Counted from the stretch's first letter, positions 1-8,509 are shown. The stretch is 64,000 nt of DNA from DATLCF01 sp035526505 (GCA_035526505.1 DATLCF010000002.1:434001-498000), one strand, 5' to 3'. The notes: generated by a model not told the origin, from the letters alone. Made by a program: numbers and translations.

Positions 1-170
1 GCGCTGTGGCATATGGCGGCGAAAAACATCAAACCATCCAAAGCAATGGCCGCACCATTTATTTGTACGACAACCAGGCTACATGGGTCAGCGGCGGCAT
101 CCGCTACGACATCAGCGGCACCAACAGCCTCAGCACTGACGAAATCGCCCAACTAGCCGCCAGTATGTAG
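1..170 (+). CDS. C-terminal fragment of a DUF4367-like secreted or lipoprotein (partial)
   Basis: An open frame enters from the left edge and stops with TAG at 168-170, giving about 55 residues. The end reads TWVSGGIRYDISG followed by LSTDEIAQLAASM. This matches the end of DUF4367/LolA-like proteins, where a Trp-x-x-Gly strand and a final helix of the type S-x-D-E-L-x-x-I-A close the domain. The rest of the gene lies outside the window, so signal peptide and length cannot be judged. The family assignment is an inference from this short tail. Confidence 0.55.
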   Translation, partial: AVAYGGEKHQTIQSNGRTIYLYDNQATWVSGGIRYDISGTNSLSTDEIAQLAASM

Positions 171-190
171 GCAACAGAGAAGTTTTTCTC

Positions 191-204
191 TATAATATCG
201 GGCA
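191..204 (+). promoter_or_regulatory. -10 element of gltX, leaderless arrangement
   Basis: TATAAT at 191-196 is followed by 7 nt and then the ATG at 204. A transcript starting the usual 7 nt after the hexamer would begin at the start codon. No Shine-Dalgarno sequence is present. A weak -35 (TAGGCA, 168-173, 17-nt spacer) overlaps the stop codon of the upstream gene. Confidence 0.6.
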
Positions 205-1628
205 TGAAAGTCCGTACTCGTTTTGCGCCCAGCCCCACGGGATATATGCATGTAGGCGGCGTACGTACCGCATTGTTTGCATGGTTAATTGCCCAGCAAC
301 AGGGCGGCAAATTTATTTTGCGCCTGGAAGACACAGATAAAGCCCGCGAAGTAGAAGGGTCTGGCGACCACATTATGCAGTCACTCAAATGGCTCGGCCT
401 ACAGTGGGATGAGGGGCCGGACATTGGCGGCCCGTTTGGCCCGTACAAACAAAGTGAACGACTGGCTATATACAAAGAATGGGCCCAAAAGCTGGTTGAC
501 GGCGGCCAGGCCTATGCCGACCCATATACCATGGCAGAAGTTGAAAAGTTCCGCGAATCTGCCAAAGCAGCCAAAAAACCGTTTTTATTCCGCGATTATC
601 GCCCCCACGACCCACCCAAGTGGGATGGCAGCCAGCCCTTACGTTTTCGATCCGAGCCCAAAACCTACCAGTGGCATGACGAAGTCATGGGCGACCTCTC
701 TGCCGGCGAAGAGGCCATAGACGACTTTATCATCCTAAAGTCCGACGGCTATCCAACGTATAATTTTGCCCATATTATCGACGACTACCTCATGCAAATT
801 AGCCACGTTATTCGCTCACAGGAATTTATCGCCAGTGTGCCCAAATACCTTAACCTATACGAAGCCCTGTGCATCGAACGTCCCATGCTAGCCACTGTGC
901 CGTTTGTAATGGGTCCGGACGGTAAGAAAAAGTTAAGCAAGCGCGACGGCGCCAAAGATATACTAGATTATGCCAGGGAAGGGTACCTGCCCGAAACCCT
1001 GCTAAATTTTATGGCTACCCTGGGCTGGAACGACGGCACTGAGCAAGAAGTGTTTTCGGTCAAAGAACTGATAACCAAATTTAACCTGGACCGCGTACAG
1101 CGTGGCGGGGCACATTTTGACGAACAGCGCCTACTATGGATGAGCGGCAGCCACATCCGCGAGCTGCCCTTGGACGAGCTGTATCCCAAAACCAAAGACT
1201 TCTGGCCGCCCGAAGCTACCAAGTACGGCGATGCCTACAAAAAAGCAGTGCTGGGGTTAGTGCAAGAGCGCCTAAAATTCTTTGGCGAACTGCCTAACCT
1301 CACCACCTTCTTTTTCAAAGATCTGGCTATAGATATGGAATTAATTAGTAACCACAAGCAGCTCAAAAAATATGAGAAGCACGACCTAAAATTGCTGCTA
1401 CAGCAGGCCAAGCAAAGCCTGGAAGGCAGCGATTTTTCGGTTAACGACCTTACCGCCCGCTTAAACGACCTGCTGGAACAAACCGGCGAAAAACCGGCAG
1501 TACTTTTTAGCCTTATCCGCATAGCTACCACCCAGGCCCCAGCCAGTCCCGGCCTGGCCGAAACCCTTGCCATTCTGGACCGCGACGTAAGCTTACGACG
1601 CATCAGCGCCACGCTGGCCAAATTGTAG
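204..1628 (+). CDS. gltX: Glutamate--tRNA ligase
   Basis: Class I aminoacyl-tRNA synthetase of 474 residues that charges tRNA-Glu with glutamate. The N-terminus has the Rossmann HIGH region (PSPTGYMHVGG) and the KMSKS-type loop reads KKLSKRDG near residue 245. A helical anticodon-binding C-terminus follows. Length is normal for bacterial GltX. Whether it also charges tRNA-Gln (non-discriminating form) cannot be decided from sequence alone. ATG 204 is chosen because the conserved MKVRTRFAPSPTG start follows a -10 box directly. It is the first gene of its transcript and converges with the SPFH gene, 4 bp away. Confidence 0.97.
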   Translation: MKVRTRFAPSPTGYMHVGGVRTALFAWLIAQQQGGKFILRLEDTDKAREVEGSGDHIMQSLKWLGLQWDEGPDIGGPFGPYKQSERLAIYKEWAQKLVDGGQAYADPYTMAEVEKFRESAKAAKKPFLFRDYRPHDPPKWDGSQPLRFRSEPKTYQWHDEVMGDLSAGEEAIDDFIILKSDGYPTYNFAHIIDDYLMQISHVIRSQEFIASVPKYLNLYEALCIERPMLATVPFVMGPDGKKKLSKRDGAKDILDYAREGYLPETLLNFMATLGWNDGTEQEVFSVKELITKFNLDRVQRGGAHFDEQRLLWMSGSHIRELPLDELYPKTKDFWPPEATKYGDAYKKAVLGLVQERLKFFGELPNLTTFFFKDLAIDMELISNHKQLKKYEKHDLKLLLQQAKQSLEGSDFSVNDLTARLNDLLEQTGEKPAVLFSLIRIATTQAPASPGLAETLAILDRDVSLRRISATLAKL

Positions 1629-1632
1629 ATGC

Positions 1633-2412
1633 TTACTGCAAGGGAATATTGAATACCGTGCCACTGGCACCGCCAACGTACTGCGGCATGCTGCCATTCC
1701 ACTTTTCGATAGCCAGTTTTTGCAAAAATTCCGGGCTTAGTGAGGCTTTTTGCACATTCTGGGCTTCGGCGTCCAGCTTGGCACGGTCCAGGTTAAACTT
1801 GGCCTTTTCGGCCTCTTGCGCTGCAACCTGCTTGGCTTCAATTGCATTGGCAAATTCCGTACTAAACCCAAAGTTCACAATATTGAGGTCCTGAATGTTT
1901 ACGCCGTATGGCTCCAAACGTTCTTTGATAGCCTTTAGCGCTTTGGCCTTTACCGCCGGTCGCTCGGTAAGCAGCTGGGAGGCAGTGTATTGGGCTGTGG
2001 CCGCCTTAAAGCTCTCTTGTACGGCTGGCACCACCACGCGGTCGCGGTACTGGGGGCCAATAGTCTTAAAAACTTTCAGTGCAGAATCGCGGTCCAGTGA
2101 ATAGTTCAGTGCCAGCGTAGCATTCACATCCTGCAAGTCGGCCGTGCCAGCATTGGCTTGTTCCTGTTGTTTCTGTATGCGTGTGTCCATTTTTTGCAAA
2201 TGCTCGATAGGCCAGGGGAGTTTTAGCGCCAACCCGCTGTTTGCTACGCGGTTAATCTCGCCAAAGCGGGTAATAACCCCAACTTGCCCGGCCTCGACCG
2301 TCCGCACACACGTAATCGCCAGCAAAATCAGCACAACTACCGCGCCAATAGCAAAGCCGCGTCGCTTCAAAAAATTCGTAGCAGGCTGTGCATTAACTTT
2401 TATTGTATCCAT
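1633..2412 (-). CDS. SPFH/prohibitin-domain membrane protein
   Basis: About 259 residues. A single N-terminal membrane helix (AIGAVVVLILLAITCV) is followed by the SPFH core with the typical GQVGVITRFGEINR strand and GLALKLPWPIE. A long Ala/Glu/Lys-rich coiled coil with EAKQVAAQEAEKAKFNLDRA comes next. SPFH proteins (HflC, prohibitin, stomatin) form membrane rings that act as scaffolds or protease regulators; no HflK or FtsH lies nearby. ATG 2412 is preferred over upstream frame extension because AGGAG lies about 8 nt before it. Divergent from the DUF3048 gene. Confidence 0.85.
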   Translation of the reverse strand: MDTIKVNAQPATNFLKRRGFAIGAVVVLILLAITCVRTVEAGQVGVITRFGEINRVANSGLALKLPWPIEHLQKMDTRIQKQQEQANAGTADLQDVNATLALNYSLDRDSALKVFKTIGPQYRDRVVVPAVQESFKAATAQYTASQLLTERPAVKAKALKAIKERLEPYGVNIQDLNIVNFGFSTEFANAIEAKQVAAQEAEKAKFNLDRAKLDAEAQNVQKASLSPEFLQKLAIEKWNGSMPQYVGGASGTVFNIPLQ

Positions 2413-2521
2413 TAGTTTCTCCTTATCACTCTGTATGTGCAGAATACTGAGAGATGGCTGAAGGTGCAAATTTTTTATAACGTTTGTTTTACAACGATAT
2501 ACTTCGATAACCATAAGCTGT

Positions 2522-2535
2522 TACAATAAATGACA
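2522..2535 (+). promoter_or_regulatory. -10 element of the DUF3048 gene, leaderless arrangement
   Basis: TACAAT at 2522-2527, then 7 nt, then ATG 2535. No Shine-Dalgarno sequence precedes the start. No convincing -35 is seen. Confidence 0.5.
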
Positions 2536-3773
2536 TGAATGATTTTATTTCTATGCCGCGACGCCGGAAAACTTCGGATCACGCCGATGCGCCAAACACA
2601 CACACAACACCAGCAACTTTTCAACCGCCGCAAACGGTGGCCGAAGCCGAAGAAAGACAGGCGGACACCCCAAGGTATATGCCGGCCAGTAATTTCGGTA
2701 GCAAACCGCCCAAGACTCACTGGTGGCGACACCCTATCCAATGGTTTAAACGTCTTAATAAAAGGCAGAAAATTATTTTTTGCGTCATAGTAGTGCTCCT
2801 TATTGGCAGTGCTGTAGCTGCGTTCTTGGTGCTGAATAAACCGGAGCCAGTGGTGCAGAAAAAAACCGTCAAAACCGCTAAAAAAGTCGAGGTCAAGCCA
2901 ACAACCGTCGCCTCTAAACTTACAGGTTTGCAGGTTGATCCCAGCGTTAATGAGCGCCCGGTTACGGCTGTTATGATCGAAAATAGTTTGGATGCCCGGC
3001 CGCAATCCGGCATTGATCAAGCAGGCGTGGTATTTGAGGCCGTTGCCGAGGGTGGCATTACCCGCTTCCTCAATCTATTTCAAGACACTGCCCCGGAGTA
3101 CATTGGGCCTGTGCGTTCGGTTCGTACATACTATGTACAATGGCTGATGGGCTTTGACGCATCTGTGGCCCATGTGGGCGGTAGTGCCGACGCACTGGCG
3201 AACGTTAAAAGCTGGGGCACCAAAGACCTCGACCAGTTTGCCAATGGCAGCTATTACCACCGCATATCCAGCCGCTTCGCCCCGCACAACGTATACACCA
3301 GCATGGCTGAGCTAAATGCTATAGAGGCCAAAAAAGGCTATGGCACCAGTAAATATACCGGCTTTGAACGCAAGGCAGCGCAGCCGGCTGCCACCGCCAC
3401 GGTCAAAACCATTGACCTGGCCATTTCCAGTGCTGTCTTTAACGCTCATTTCGACTACGACGCCCCCACCAATTCCTACAAACGCTCCGAGGGGGGCAAG
3501 CCACATATGGTCGTGGACAAAGCCGGCAACCAAACACAGATTGCGCCCAAAGTAGTGGCAGTAATGGTCTCGCCGCAAGGCAAGGAGGCGCTTGGCAGCG
3601 GCCAGTTATTTGTATTCCAAGACGGCACACTTACCCAGGGAACCTGGCAAAAAACCGACAAAAGCAGCCAGATTAAATTTACCGATACAGGGGGCAAAAC
3701 GCTCAAGCTCAACCCTGGCCAAACCTGGGTTACAGCCCTGGGTGGCGCCAACCTGGTAACTTACGCGCCCTAA
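2535..3773 (+). CDS. DUF3048 (YerB-like) membrane-anchored extracytoplasmic protein
   Basis: 412 residues. A basic cytoplasmic head precedes one membrane helix near residues 78-98 (IIFCVIVVLLIGSAVAAFLVL). A long extracytoplasmic DUF3048 region follows, marked by TAVMIENSLDARPQSG and ITRFLNLFQD...IGPVRSVRTYYVQW. The family is widespread in Firmicutes (YerB) and CPR; its biochemical role is unknown to me. A start at the second Met (2553) is possible, but the -10 spacing supports 2535. It is followed after 11 nt by the histidine kinase gene, suggesting one transcript. Confidence 0.85.
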   Translation: MNDFISMPRRRKTSDHADAPNTHTTPATFQPPQTVAEAEERQADTPRYMPASNFGSKPPKTHWWRHPIQWFKRLNKRQKIIFCVIVVLLIGSAVAAFLVLNKPEPVVQKKTVKTAKKVEVKPTTVASKLTGLQVDPSVNERPVTAVMIENSLDARPQSGIDQAGVVFEAVAEGGITRFLNLFQDTAPEYIGPVRSVRTYYVQWLMGFDASVAHVGGSADALANVKSWGTKDLDQFANGSYYHRISSRFAPHNVYTSMAELNAIEAKKGYGTSKYTGFERKAAQPAATATVKTIDLAISSAVFNAHFDYDAPTNSYKRSEGGKPHMVVDKAGNQTQIAPKVVAVMVSPQGKEALGSGQLFVFQDGTLTQGTWQKTDKSSQIKFTDTGGKTLKLNPGQTWVTALGGANLVTYAP

Positions 3774-3784
3774 ACCATACGTAC

Positions 3785-5320
3785 ATGGACCATTTGCAAA
3801 AATTCACCAGCCAATTTCGCGACCGCGTGGCATTGCTGCTATTTGTCAACAACCTGATTATTATTGCCGACTGGTGGATTGCCGACAAAATATTCGAATT
3901 AACCGGCTATTGGCTGTTGGTGGCCCTAATAATAGGACCGTTTATAACCCTAACGTTCTTGCCGTGGCTGGGCACGCGATATTTGGTGCAACCCACCAAG
4001 CTCATTTGGCAGGCCATACTGCATATTGCGCCAGATACCGCCAATACACCTGCGCCCAACCTTAAGCAGTCGCATTTGGGTCGCGAACTGGTAACCAACC
4101 TGGTCAGCCAAGTGTACCAGTTGGCCAGCGTGGCGCAGGATATCGAAAAGACCGTTCAAACCGCGCCACCCAATTTGAAAACCGATTTCGTAGCCAACAG
4201 CATGCCATTGCCGCTCGTTATCCTAAGCAAAGACGACACAATATTGTTCGCCAACGATGCCATGCTCAAATACATCGGCCGTGCCGAGAGCGAGACAACC
4301 GGCCAGAATGTCTATTCGGTACTAGACCTGTCGTTTACCAATACCCATACACTTGATGTATGGCTCAAAGATGCAAAAGCCAACAAGGCGGTGGCTACGC
4401 AAAGCTGGGAACGGGTACGCCTCAACCTGGGCGAAAATAACCCCCAATTCGACCTTAGCGCCTACTATAACAAAAATAACCCGCAAGGGTTTGAAACCAT
4501 GCTGGTGTTATTTGACCACACCCAACAATACAGCCAGGATGATCAGGCCATGAGCTATGTAGCCATTGCCGTACACGAACTACGTACACCGCTGACGCTG
4601 CTGCGCGGCTACATCGAGGCGTTTGAAGAGGAGCTGGACGGCAAGTTGGACCCCGAAATGCAGGGCTTTATGCGCAAGATGAATGCCGCCTCACAGCAAC
4701 TGTCGGCGTTTGTGAGCAACATCCTTAACGTAGCGCGCATCGAAAACGACCAATTAACACTTAAACTACAAAAAGAGCAGTGGGCCGACGTAGTCAAAGC
4801 GGCCGTAGACGACCTGCGCCTGCGCGCTGACGTGCGCGGTATAACCCTGGAATTACAAGCCCCGTCCGATCTGCCGCCCGTAGCTGTCGACCGCATGACT
4901 ATGTACGAGGTCATCGCCAACCTGGTAGACAATGCCATAAAATACAGTGGCGCCAGCAAAAAGATCGTTATTAAGACCTACCTAACCAAAGACGGTTTAG
5001 TAGAAACTACGGTACAAGATTACGGCGTGGGTATTCCGGCCAACATCGTGCCACACCTGTTTGACAAATTTTACCGCAGCCACCGAAACCGCGCCCAAAT
5101 TGGCGGCACAGGCCTAGGCCTGTTCCTAAGTAAGGCAATCGTGAACGCACATGACGGCCACATTTGGGTCCGCTCCACCGAAGGACAGGGCAGCACGTTT
5201 GGTTTTACTGTGCACGCCTACAGCGACAATCTTGCGGCACGGGGCAACATGGGTGATACTAGCGATATCGTGCGCACTGCCCACGGCTGGATCAAAAACC
5301 ACTCAATGTACAGGAGATAA
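3785..5320 (+). CDS. Membrane sensor histidine kinase with PAS domain
   Basis: 511 residues. Two membrane helices lie within the first 65 residues, then a linker, a PAS-like fold around residues 130-250 and a HisKA dimerisation helix with VHELRTPL (phospho-acceptor His264). The HATPase_c domain has intact boxes: N-box NLVDNAIKYS, G1 DYGVGIP and G2 GTGLGLFLSK. All catalytic motifs are present, so it should be an active kinase. The partner receiver starts 2 nt after its stop. The stimulus is unknown; the extracytoplasmic loop is very short, suggesting sensing in the membrane or cytoplasm. Confidence 0.9.
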   Translation: MDHLQKFTSQFRDRVALLLFVNNLIIIADWWIADKIFELTGYWLLVALIIGPFITLTFLPWLGTRYLVQPTKLIWQAILHIAPDTANTPAPNLKQSHLGRELVTNLVSQVYQLASVAQDIEKTVQTAPPNLKTDFVANSMPLPLVILSKDDTILFANDAMLKYIGRAESETTGQNVYSVLDLSFTNTHTLDVWLKDAKANKAVATQSWERVRLNLGENNPQFDLSAYYNKNNPQGFETMLVLFDHTQQYSQDDQAMSYVAIAVHELRTPLTLLRGYIEAFEEELDGKLDPEMQGFMRKMNAASQQLSAFVSNILNVARIENDQLTLKLQKEQWADVVKAAVDDLRLRADVRGITLELQAPSDLPPVAVDRMTMYEVIANLVDNAIKYSGASKKIVIKTYLTKDGLVETTVQDYGVGIPANIVPHLFDKFYRSHRNRAQIGGTGLGLFLSKAIVNAHDGHIWVRSTEGQGSTFGFTVHAYSDNLAARGNMGDTSDIVRTAHGWIKNHSMYRR

Positions 5321-5321
5321 C

Positions 5322-5723
5322 ATGGAGCAAACATTTACAGCGCCAGCGCCAACCGGCAAAAAAATCCTATGCATCGAGGACGAACACTTTATAAGTGAGT
5401 TATACGTGCGGGCACTGACCCGGGCCGGCTACGATGTCACCGTTGAAGTAGATGGCCGCCGCGCCCTGCAACTAGCCAAAACCAACCAATTCGACATCAT
5501 CCTACTAGACCTCATGATCCCCAGCATCACCGGCATCGAGGTGCTGCGCCATTTGCGCAACAAAGCCGAAACACCCAAGCTGCACGCTAAAATCATCATT
5601 ACCACCAACCTGGAACAACGCGAAGAAATCCGCGGCGACATCGAAAAACAAGCCGACGGCTACTTGGTAAAAGCCGAGATAACCCCGCGCGAACTGGTTG
5701 AATTCCTCGGTACCATCCGTTAA
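5322..5723 (+). CDS. Single-domain response regulator (receiver only)
   Basis: 133 residues from ATG 5322, which is preceded by AGGAGATA. The receiver fold is complete: acidic pocket CIEDE, phospho-acceptor Asp in IILLDLMIP, Thr in IIITTN and Lys in YLVKAE. There is no output domain, so it must act by protein contact. It is coupled to the kinase gene upstream (2-nt gap). The frame is open further upstream inside the kinase gene, but the Shine-Dalgarno sequence and domain boundary fix the start here. Confidence 0.9.
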   Translation: MEQTFTAPAPTGKKILCIEDEHFISELYVRALTRAGYDVTVEVDGRRALQLAKTNQFDIILLDLMIPSITGIEVLRHLRNKAETPKLHAKIIITTNLEQREEIRGDIEKQADGYLVKAEITPRELVEFLGTIR

Positions 5724-5768
5724 AGAATTGTAATTATTACGGCTGAAAACACTGGCCTTTGAGTGGGC

Positions 5769-5819
5769 AGGGGGCTATAGTAAGCATTAGCCATGTGTGG
5801 GCTGGTTTTTAGACCCCCT
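5769..5819 (+). terminator. Probable intrinsic terminator of the kinase/receiver operon
   Basis: Inner stem TTAGCC/GGCTGG (with G-U pairs) at 5787-5805 is followed by TTTTT at 5806-5810. An outer AGGGGG/CCCCCT pairing encloses it. It is the only hairpin with a T tract downstream of the receiver gene. Confidence 0.4.
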
Positions 5820-5993
5820 AGAAACCTTCCTCCGCACAGACTTATGTGAACATTCGGGGCTGCATACACACTGGGTTTAATAGCCAAAGCGTCACTACAA
5901 CACCCCTCAATCAAGCAAGCGCTTACCAAACAAAATACCGACAATGAACGTCCTTCGGTTATTTTGAAGCAGCTTAAACTCTTTCGTTCCTGG

Positions 5994-6023
5994 TTACAAC
6001 ACCGTAACTAGTCTCTTTATAAA
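5994..6023 (+). promoter_or_regulatory. Promoter of the two small genes before umuC
   Basis: TTACAA at 5994-5999 and TATAAA at 6018-6023 are separated by 18 nt. A leader of about 20 nt with AGGAG at 6037-6041 precedes the ATG at 6049. I see no clear LexA-type operator. Confidence 0.5.
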
Positions 6024-6048
6024 TCTCTTTAATCCTAGGAGCTTGACC

Positions 6049-6306
6049 ATGGATCTATCTATTAACAAAGAAGTAAACGTAAACGCCTTTCGCTTTACCA
6101 CCAAAAAACAACAACTGCAATCCGTACCAAAAGAAATTGAATTCGACGGCGCATCCGTAACCTTCGTAGATGCCGGCCTGCATTACCTAATCCAAAAAGG
6201 CCAGCAGCTGATCCAGCTATTCGACATGAGCGACGGCCACAACACCTACCGCCTACGCCAAGACAACAATAACTGGACCTTAGTAGGCATGAAAGCTAAC
6301 GCGTAG
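6049..6306 (+). CDS. Small protein of unknown function, umuC region
   Basis: 85 residues, first gene of a short operon leading to umuC. I do not recognise the family. It is polar and probably beta-rich: a stretch with EIEFDGASVTFVDAG is followed by HYLIQKGQQLIQLFDMSDG, ending in NWTLVGMKANA. No membrane segment, signal peptide or cysteine is present. ATG 6049 has AGGAG 7 nt upstream, so the in-frame TTG at 6043 is not needed. The next gene starts 10 nt after its stop with its own G-rich ribosome-binding site, suggesting co-expression with the UmuD-like protein. Confidence 0.7.
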   Translation: MDLSINKEVNVNAFRFTTKKQQLQSVPKEIEFDGASVTFVDAGLHYLIQKGQQLIQLFDMSDGHNTYRLRQDNNNWTLVGMKANA

Positions 6307-6316
6307 GGGGCCGACC

Positions 6317-6547
6317 ATGGATAACACAATCTCATCCCAAGGCATATCCGTACACGCCGGCTTTCCCAATCCCGCCACCGACAAAAGCCTGCAGACCCTG
6401 GACCCCCAAGCCACCGACTGCGTAGTATGGTGGAACGAAGATCAAATTAGCTTTGCCGTATCACACTTTAAAGATCTACCCAACCAGGCCACTCTGTGGG
6501 GCGTAGTGACCGCCACCATCCACCAATTCCGAAAGAAAAATGTATGA
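6317..6547 (+). CDS. Mini UmuD-like protein lacking the catalytic core
   Basis: 76 residues. The N-terminal part VHAGFPNPATDKSLQTLD resembles the region around the UmuD self-cleavage site (CGFPSPAADY in E. coli as I recall it), with an Ala-Gly pair at the scissile position as in LexA. The end, LWGVVTATIHQFRKK, resembles the UmuD C-terminus (VFGVVIHVVKAMR). The segment between them that should hold the Ser and Lys catalytic dyad is missing, so self-cleavage is not expected. It lies upstream of umuC on the same strand, where umuD normally sits. The similarity is judged by eye; homology is an inference. Confidence 0.5.
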   Translation: MDNTISSQGISVHAGFPNPATDKSLQTLDPQATDCVVWWNEDQISFAVSHFKDLPNQATLWGVVTATIHQFRKKNV

Positions 6548-6630
6548 ACTTGCAGCCGCCAACATTACCACGCTGCCCAGGCATTGTAGATTTTGGAGCG
6601 TATGGCGTAATTACCACCGACGCCTGCGCT

Positions 6631-6746
6631 CCGACCATACGATTCGAGAGACCGCTCCCGCGCCGGAAACCGCCCGGCGAGCCTATGGTCTCGCCAAACG
6701 GCTTTCGGGCTCCGCTTCGGTTGAGTCTCTCGAATCGTATGGTCGG
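6631..6746. repeat. 116-bp imperfect palindrome with 22-bp perfect inverted termini, upstream of umuC
   Basis: The arms 6631-6652 and 6725-6746 are perfect reverse complements over 22 bp. The interior also pairs imperfectly toward a central GGCGAG/CTCGCC hairpin (about 6677-6694), so the whole unit folds back on itself. It ends about 15 nt before the AGGAAG of umuC. It could be a MITE-like insertion or a structured leader. I see no flanking target duplication that I can be sure of, and no second copy in the window. Confidence 0.8.
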
Positions 6747-6775
6747 AAAAGCAGAACAAGCAGGAAGAATCACCG

Positions 6776-8065
6776 ATGGCTAATCCTGTCTTCGCCCTCA
6801 TTGACTGTAATAACTTCTTTGTTAGCTGCGAGCGCTTGTTCCAGCCCCAGCTGGAGGGCAAGCCGGTGGTAGTTCTCAGCAGTAACGACGGTTGCGCTGT
6901 GGCGCGCAGCAACGAGGCCAAAGATCTTGGCATTCCCATGGGCGCGCCAGCCTTCAAATTCCGCCAACTGTTCAAAGACCACCATGTAGCCCAATTTTCT
7001 GCCAATTTTGAGCTATACGGCGATATTAGCAAGCGAATAACCGCCTTGTTAACCACCGTTACGCCGCGCATCGAAGTTTACTCCGTCGATGAATCATTTC
7101 TGGATCTGTCGGCGCTAACCATTGCAGATTATGTCCAGTGGGGCAGGGCAGTAAGGCGTAGCATTTTACACAACATAGGCGTTCCTGTGTCCCTGGGTAT
7201 CGCACCTACCAAAACTCTGGCCAAACTGGCCAGCGAAGTCGCCAAGCAACATCCCGAACACCACGGTACCGTCAGCCTCATAGACGCACAGCAGGGAACA
7301 CACGACGCCATACTGGCCAGCATACCCATCCACGATGTATGGGGCGTAGGGCGCCAGCTAGCGCCCAAACTACGGGCCGAGGGCGTTGCCAATGCGCTAG
7401 CCTTGGCCAGGCTACGTCCCCAGCGCGCTCAGCAGCTCATGGGTATCCATGGCCGCCAAATGGTAGCCGAACTAAACGGTACCAGCTGCCGTCCCCTGGA
7501 ACAAGAACACAAAATAGCCAAAAGCATCCTGCGCAGCCGCACCTTTGGTCAGGATACCAACCAGGCCCATGTGCTGGAAGCCGCCGTCGCCAGTATGAGC
7601 GCCCAGGCCGCCTTTCAACTGCGCCGCGCCGGCTTGTTAGCCCGCCGTATTGGCGTATTTGCCAACACCAATCGTCACAAACCTGGCTACCGCCGCTGGG
7701 TGCAGGAACTACGGCTGGATATGCCCACCAACGACAGCGGGTATATTATCAGCAAATTAGTGGGCGAATTGCCGCGCATGTTCAACAGTGCCCAAAGCTA
7801 CCACCGCCTGGGTGTATACTTGTACGATTTTGTGCCCAATGCCAGCTTGCAAACCGATCTGCTGGGTGCCGTAAACACCGCCGCCCACGACCGTGCTACC
7901 GCCCGCATGCAAGCCATGGATATCATCAATTATAAATACGGCAAAGGCCGCATGCATTATGCCGCCGAAGATTTAAGCAAAACCTGGCAGCCCCAACACC
8001 GCATTCGTTCACCGCGTTACGTTAGCAATTGGAACGAATTACCTCAGGCATACATCACCTGGTAA
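6776..8065 (+). CDS. umuC: Y-family DNA polymerase V subunit UmuC
   Basis: 429 residues. The Y-family catalytic core opens with FALIDCNNFFVSCERLF (first metal-binding Asp), NDGCAVARSNEAK and the palm motif SVDESFLDLS with the second and third carboxylates. The thumb and little finger follow, with GIAPTKTLAKLASEVAK. The C-terminus has the DUF4113 tail typical of UmuC-type polymerases (DIINYKYGKGRMHYA and RSPRYVSNWNELP). The enzyme performs error-prone lesion bypass and usually needs UmuD'. ATG 6776 has an AGGAAG sequence 8 nt upstream. Confidence 0.95.
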   Translation: MANPVFALIDCNNFFVSCERLFQPQLEGKPVVVLSSNDGCAVARSNEAKDLGIPMGAPAFKFRQLFKDHHVAQFSANFELYGDISKRITALLTTVTPRIEVYSVDESFLDLSALTIADYVQWGRAVRRSILHNIGVPVSLGIAPTKTLAKLASEVAKQHPEHHGTVSLIDAQQGTHDAILASIPIHDVWGVGRQLAPKLRAEGVANALALARLRPQRAQQLMGIHGRQMVAELNGTSCRPLEQEHKIAKSILRSRTFGQDTNQAHVLEAAVASMSAQAAFQLRRAGLLARRIGVFANTNRHKPGYRRWVQELRLDMPTNDSGYIISKLVGELPRMFNSAQSYHRLGVYLYDFVPNASLQTDLLGAVNTAAHDRATARMQAMDIINYKYGKGRMHYAAEDLSKTWQPQHRIRSPRYVSNWNELPQAYITW

Positions 8066-8074
8066 GATAAAACC

Positions 8075-8506
8075 ATGAAACTACACATCGTTACCGTTGG
8101 CGAGCCAAAACTAGCCTATGCCAAAGCCGGCTGGCAAGAATATCTTACGCGCCTGCAACACTACCACAGCGTACGCGTAACGCACGTGGCCGATAAATGG
8201 GCGTATAATGCAGCGCACATTCTGCAGGCAGCAGGCACTGCCTATAAAGCAGGGTTGGTAATCGAAGGCACGCAATTTTCCAGCCTGCAACTGGCCCAAT
8301 TTTTAGACAAGCAGGCCCAGCAGAGCCGGGAACTGTGCTTCATTATTGGTGGGCCCGAAGGCTTACCACCGGAAGCTATCGCTGCCTGCGACCAACAGTG
8401 GAGTTTGTCAGCGCTAACATTCCCGCACGACCTGGCCATGGTGGTACTGGCCGAAGCCCTGTACCGCGCCAGTACCATCAATGCCAACCAGCCATACCAT
8501 AAATAA
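8075..8506 (+). CDS. rlmH: 23S rRNA (pseudouridine-1915 N3)-methyltransferase
   Basis: 143 residues, close to the usual 155-160. RlmH is a SPOUT-fold enzyme that methylates pseudouridine 1915 in helix 69 using S-adenosylmethionine. The knot region is clear: FIIGGPEGLP and the C-terminal LTFPHDLAMVVLAEALYRA followed by INANQPYHK, which match the family's conserved cofactor-binding and tail motifs. It starts 10 nt after umuC, so it may share its transcript, and converges with the next gene (3-nt gap). Confidence 0.95.
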   Translation: MKLHIVTVGEPKLAYAKAGWQEYLTRLQHYHSVRVTHVADKWAYNAAHILQAAGTAYKAGLVIEGTQFSSLQLAQFLDKQAQQSRELCFIIGGPEGLPPEAIAACDQQWSLSALTFPHDLAMVVLAEALYRASTINANQPYHK

Positions 8507-8509
8507 GAC

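Larger units (their letters stand above)
5724..6048. other. Intergenic stretch with hairpin terminator and promoter
   Basis: No credible gene is seen. The left part holds nested inverted repeats (5769-5774 with 5814-5819; 5787-5792 with 5800-5805) followed by a T5 tract at 5806-5810, a plausible terminator for the kinase/receiver operon. The right end holds a promoter for the next gene. The middle, about 5830-5985, shows only a short inverted repeat, ACCGA/TCGGT. Confidence 0.5.

Noticed and set aside
5937..5959. ACCGA/TCGGT repeat as a LexA operator for the umuC operon
   Set aside because: Only 5 bp per arm with a 13-nt gap; it fits neither the CGAAC-N4-GTTCG nor the CTGT-N8-ACAG type.
6540..6872. 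Open frames running through the palindrome between the umuD-like gene and umuC, one with ATGA overlap at 6544
   Set aside because: Most of their length is the inverted repeat, the composition is Arg/Pro-rich on one strand and mirrored on the other, and no domain is recognisable. A real small gene cannot be excluded.
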